From Sitta carolinensis (Eukaryota; Chordata; Aves; Passeriformes; Sittidae), in assembly GCA_032173965.1 (NCBI GenBank), contig CM063283.1, forward strand, positions 111,981,108-112,045,107: a stretch of 64,000 nucleotides of DNA, given 5' to 3'. Within the stretch, counting starts at the first letter, position 1. Every line of letters begins with the position of its first letter. A model generated the notes under the pieces. The model saw only the letters and a list, made by a program, of their open reading frames with translations. It was not told where the DNA came from and made no database searches. Positions 63,479 to 64,000 of the stretch are shown here, piece by piece. Both the position numbers and the translations under genes were made by a program.

Positions 63479-64000
63479 AAATTCAAAACCCCCTTATCCT
63501 TTCATAGCTTGAAATGAATCTGACTTGAAGTAAAAATGTTTGTTCCCATTTTTCTAGGGAAGATTTAATGCAAAAGGGACATTTACCACTTGGTCTTCTT
63601 GACTGTCTGACAGTCACTTTTCCTTCCTGTAAAATAGCAAAGTAACACTCTCCTTGTTTATAGTGAACAAAGTTTTTCTCACTCTCTATTAGTGTATTTA
63701 TGGAATGTTTCTTGTTACCCTCTATGTCTCCTAATTATGGCTTTCTCCTTTAGCCTTATGTGCTTATGTTTTCCTTTTATACTTGTCCTTGGCAATCTGA
63801 TTTAGTTCCCATCTATTGGGTTCCTCTGACTTCTGTCTGACATCAATGAGCAGCTCATGATACATCTTAATTGGTCCATTATGCATGGTAGCAGAATGAA
63901 GGATAAACAGTTTCAGCTCCTGATAATTTTTGCCTAAATTGCTGCCGTGCAATCAGGGTCACTCCCTGAGAACCTTTATCATTCATCATTTTGGGAGCTT
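63479..64000. other. Intergenic right edge, possibly ancient LINE
   Basis: The stretch 63760-63930 resembles, weakly, the reverse complement of an old CR1/L2 ORF region. No gene is supported. Confidence 0.3.

Overview
This is a vertebrate nuclear window, almost certainly avian and probably passerine. It is AT-rich and gene-poor, with very large introns, many CR1 LINE 3' fragments, solo LTRs of endogenous retroviruses and long homopolymer or purine/pyrimidine tracts. No prokaryotic-type gene, operon, CRISPR array or phage module is visible.

The only protein-coding gene I can support is the 5' part of BACE2 (beta-site APP-cleaving enzyme 2, a membrane aspartyl protease). It lies on the minus strand, so transcription runs from about 33.4-33.7 kb down to position 1 and off the left edge. 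Exon 1 coding sequence is 33021-33338 (signal peptide, prodomain and start of the protease fold). Exon 2 is 9845-9933 (first catalytic motif DTGSS). Exon 3 is 2581-2797 (flap and following strands). The three exons join in frame with consensus GT/AG junctions and give 208 residues, about 40% of the roughly 520-residue family length. Introns 1 and 2 are 23.1 kb and 7.0 kb. Exons 4 onward lie outside the window.

Exon 1 sits in a CpG island (about 32.7-33.96 kb), the promoter region. Two further GC-rich patches lie in intron 1 (about 26.5-27.0 and 30.4-30.85 kb). Intron 2 carries an LTR remnant (6.6-6.96 kb) followed by a CR1 copy with a 73-bp tandem array. Intron 1 carries two probable LTRs (10.8-11.3 and 13.55-13.96 kb), several CR1 fragments and three local tandem duplications.

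From 34 to 64 kb I see no gene. In human the region upstream of BACE2 is the interval toward DSCAM, which fits an intergenic assignment. It holds CR1 fragments (one with a G-rich 21-bp minisatellite at 44.5-44.77 kb), a tandem pair of related LTRs at 57.19-58.31 kb, an intact-looking solo LTR at 58.53-59.20 kb, and possible ancient SINE and CR1 relics. I found no convincing undescribed biological system. The most unusual structures are repeat architectures and the 43-nt homopolymer at the exon 2 splice acceptor. All family assignments were made by eye from memory of consensus sequences, without database searches.
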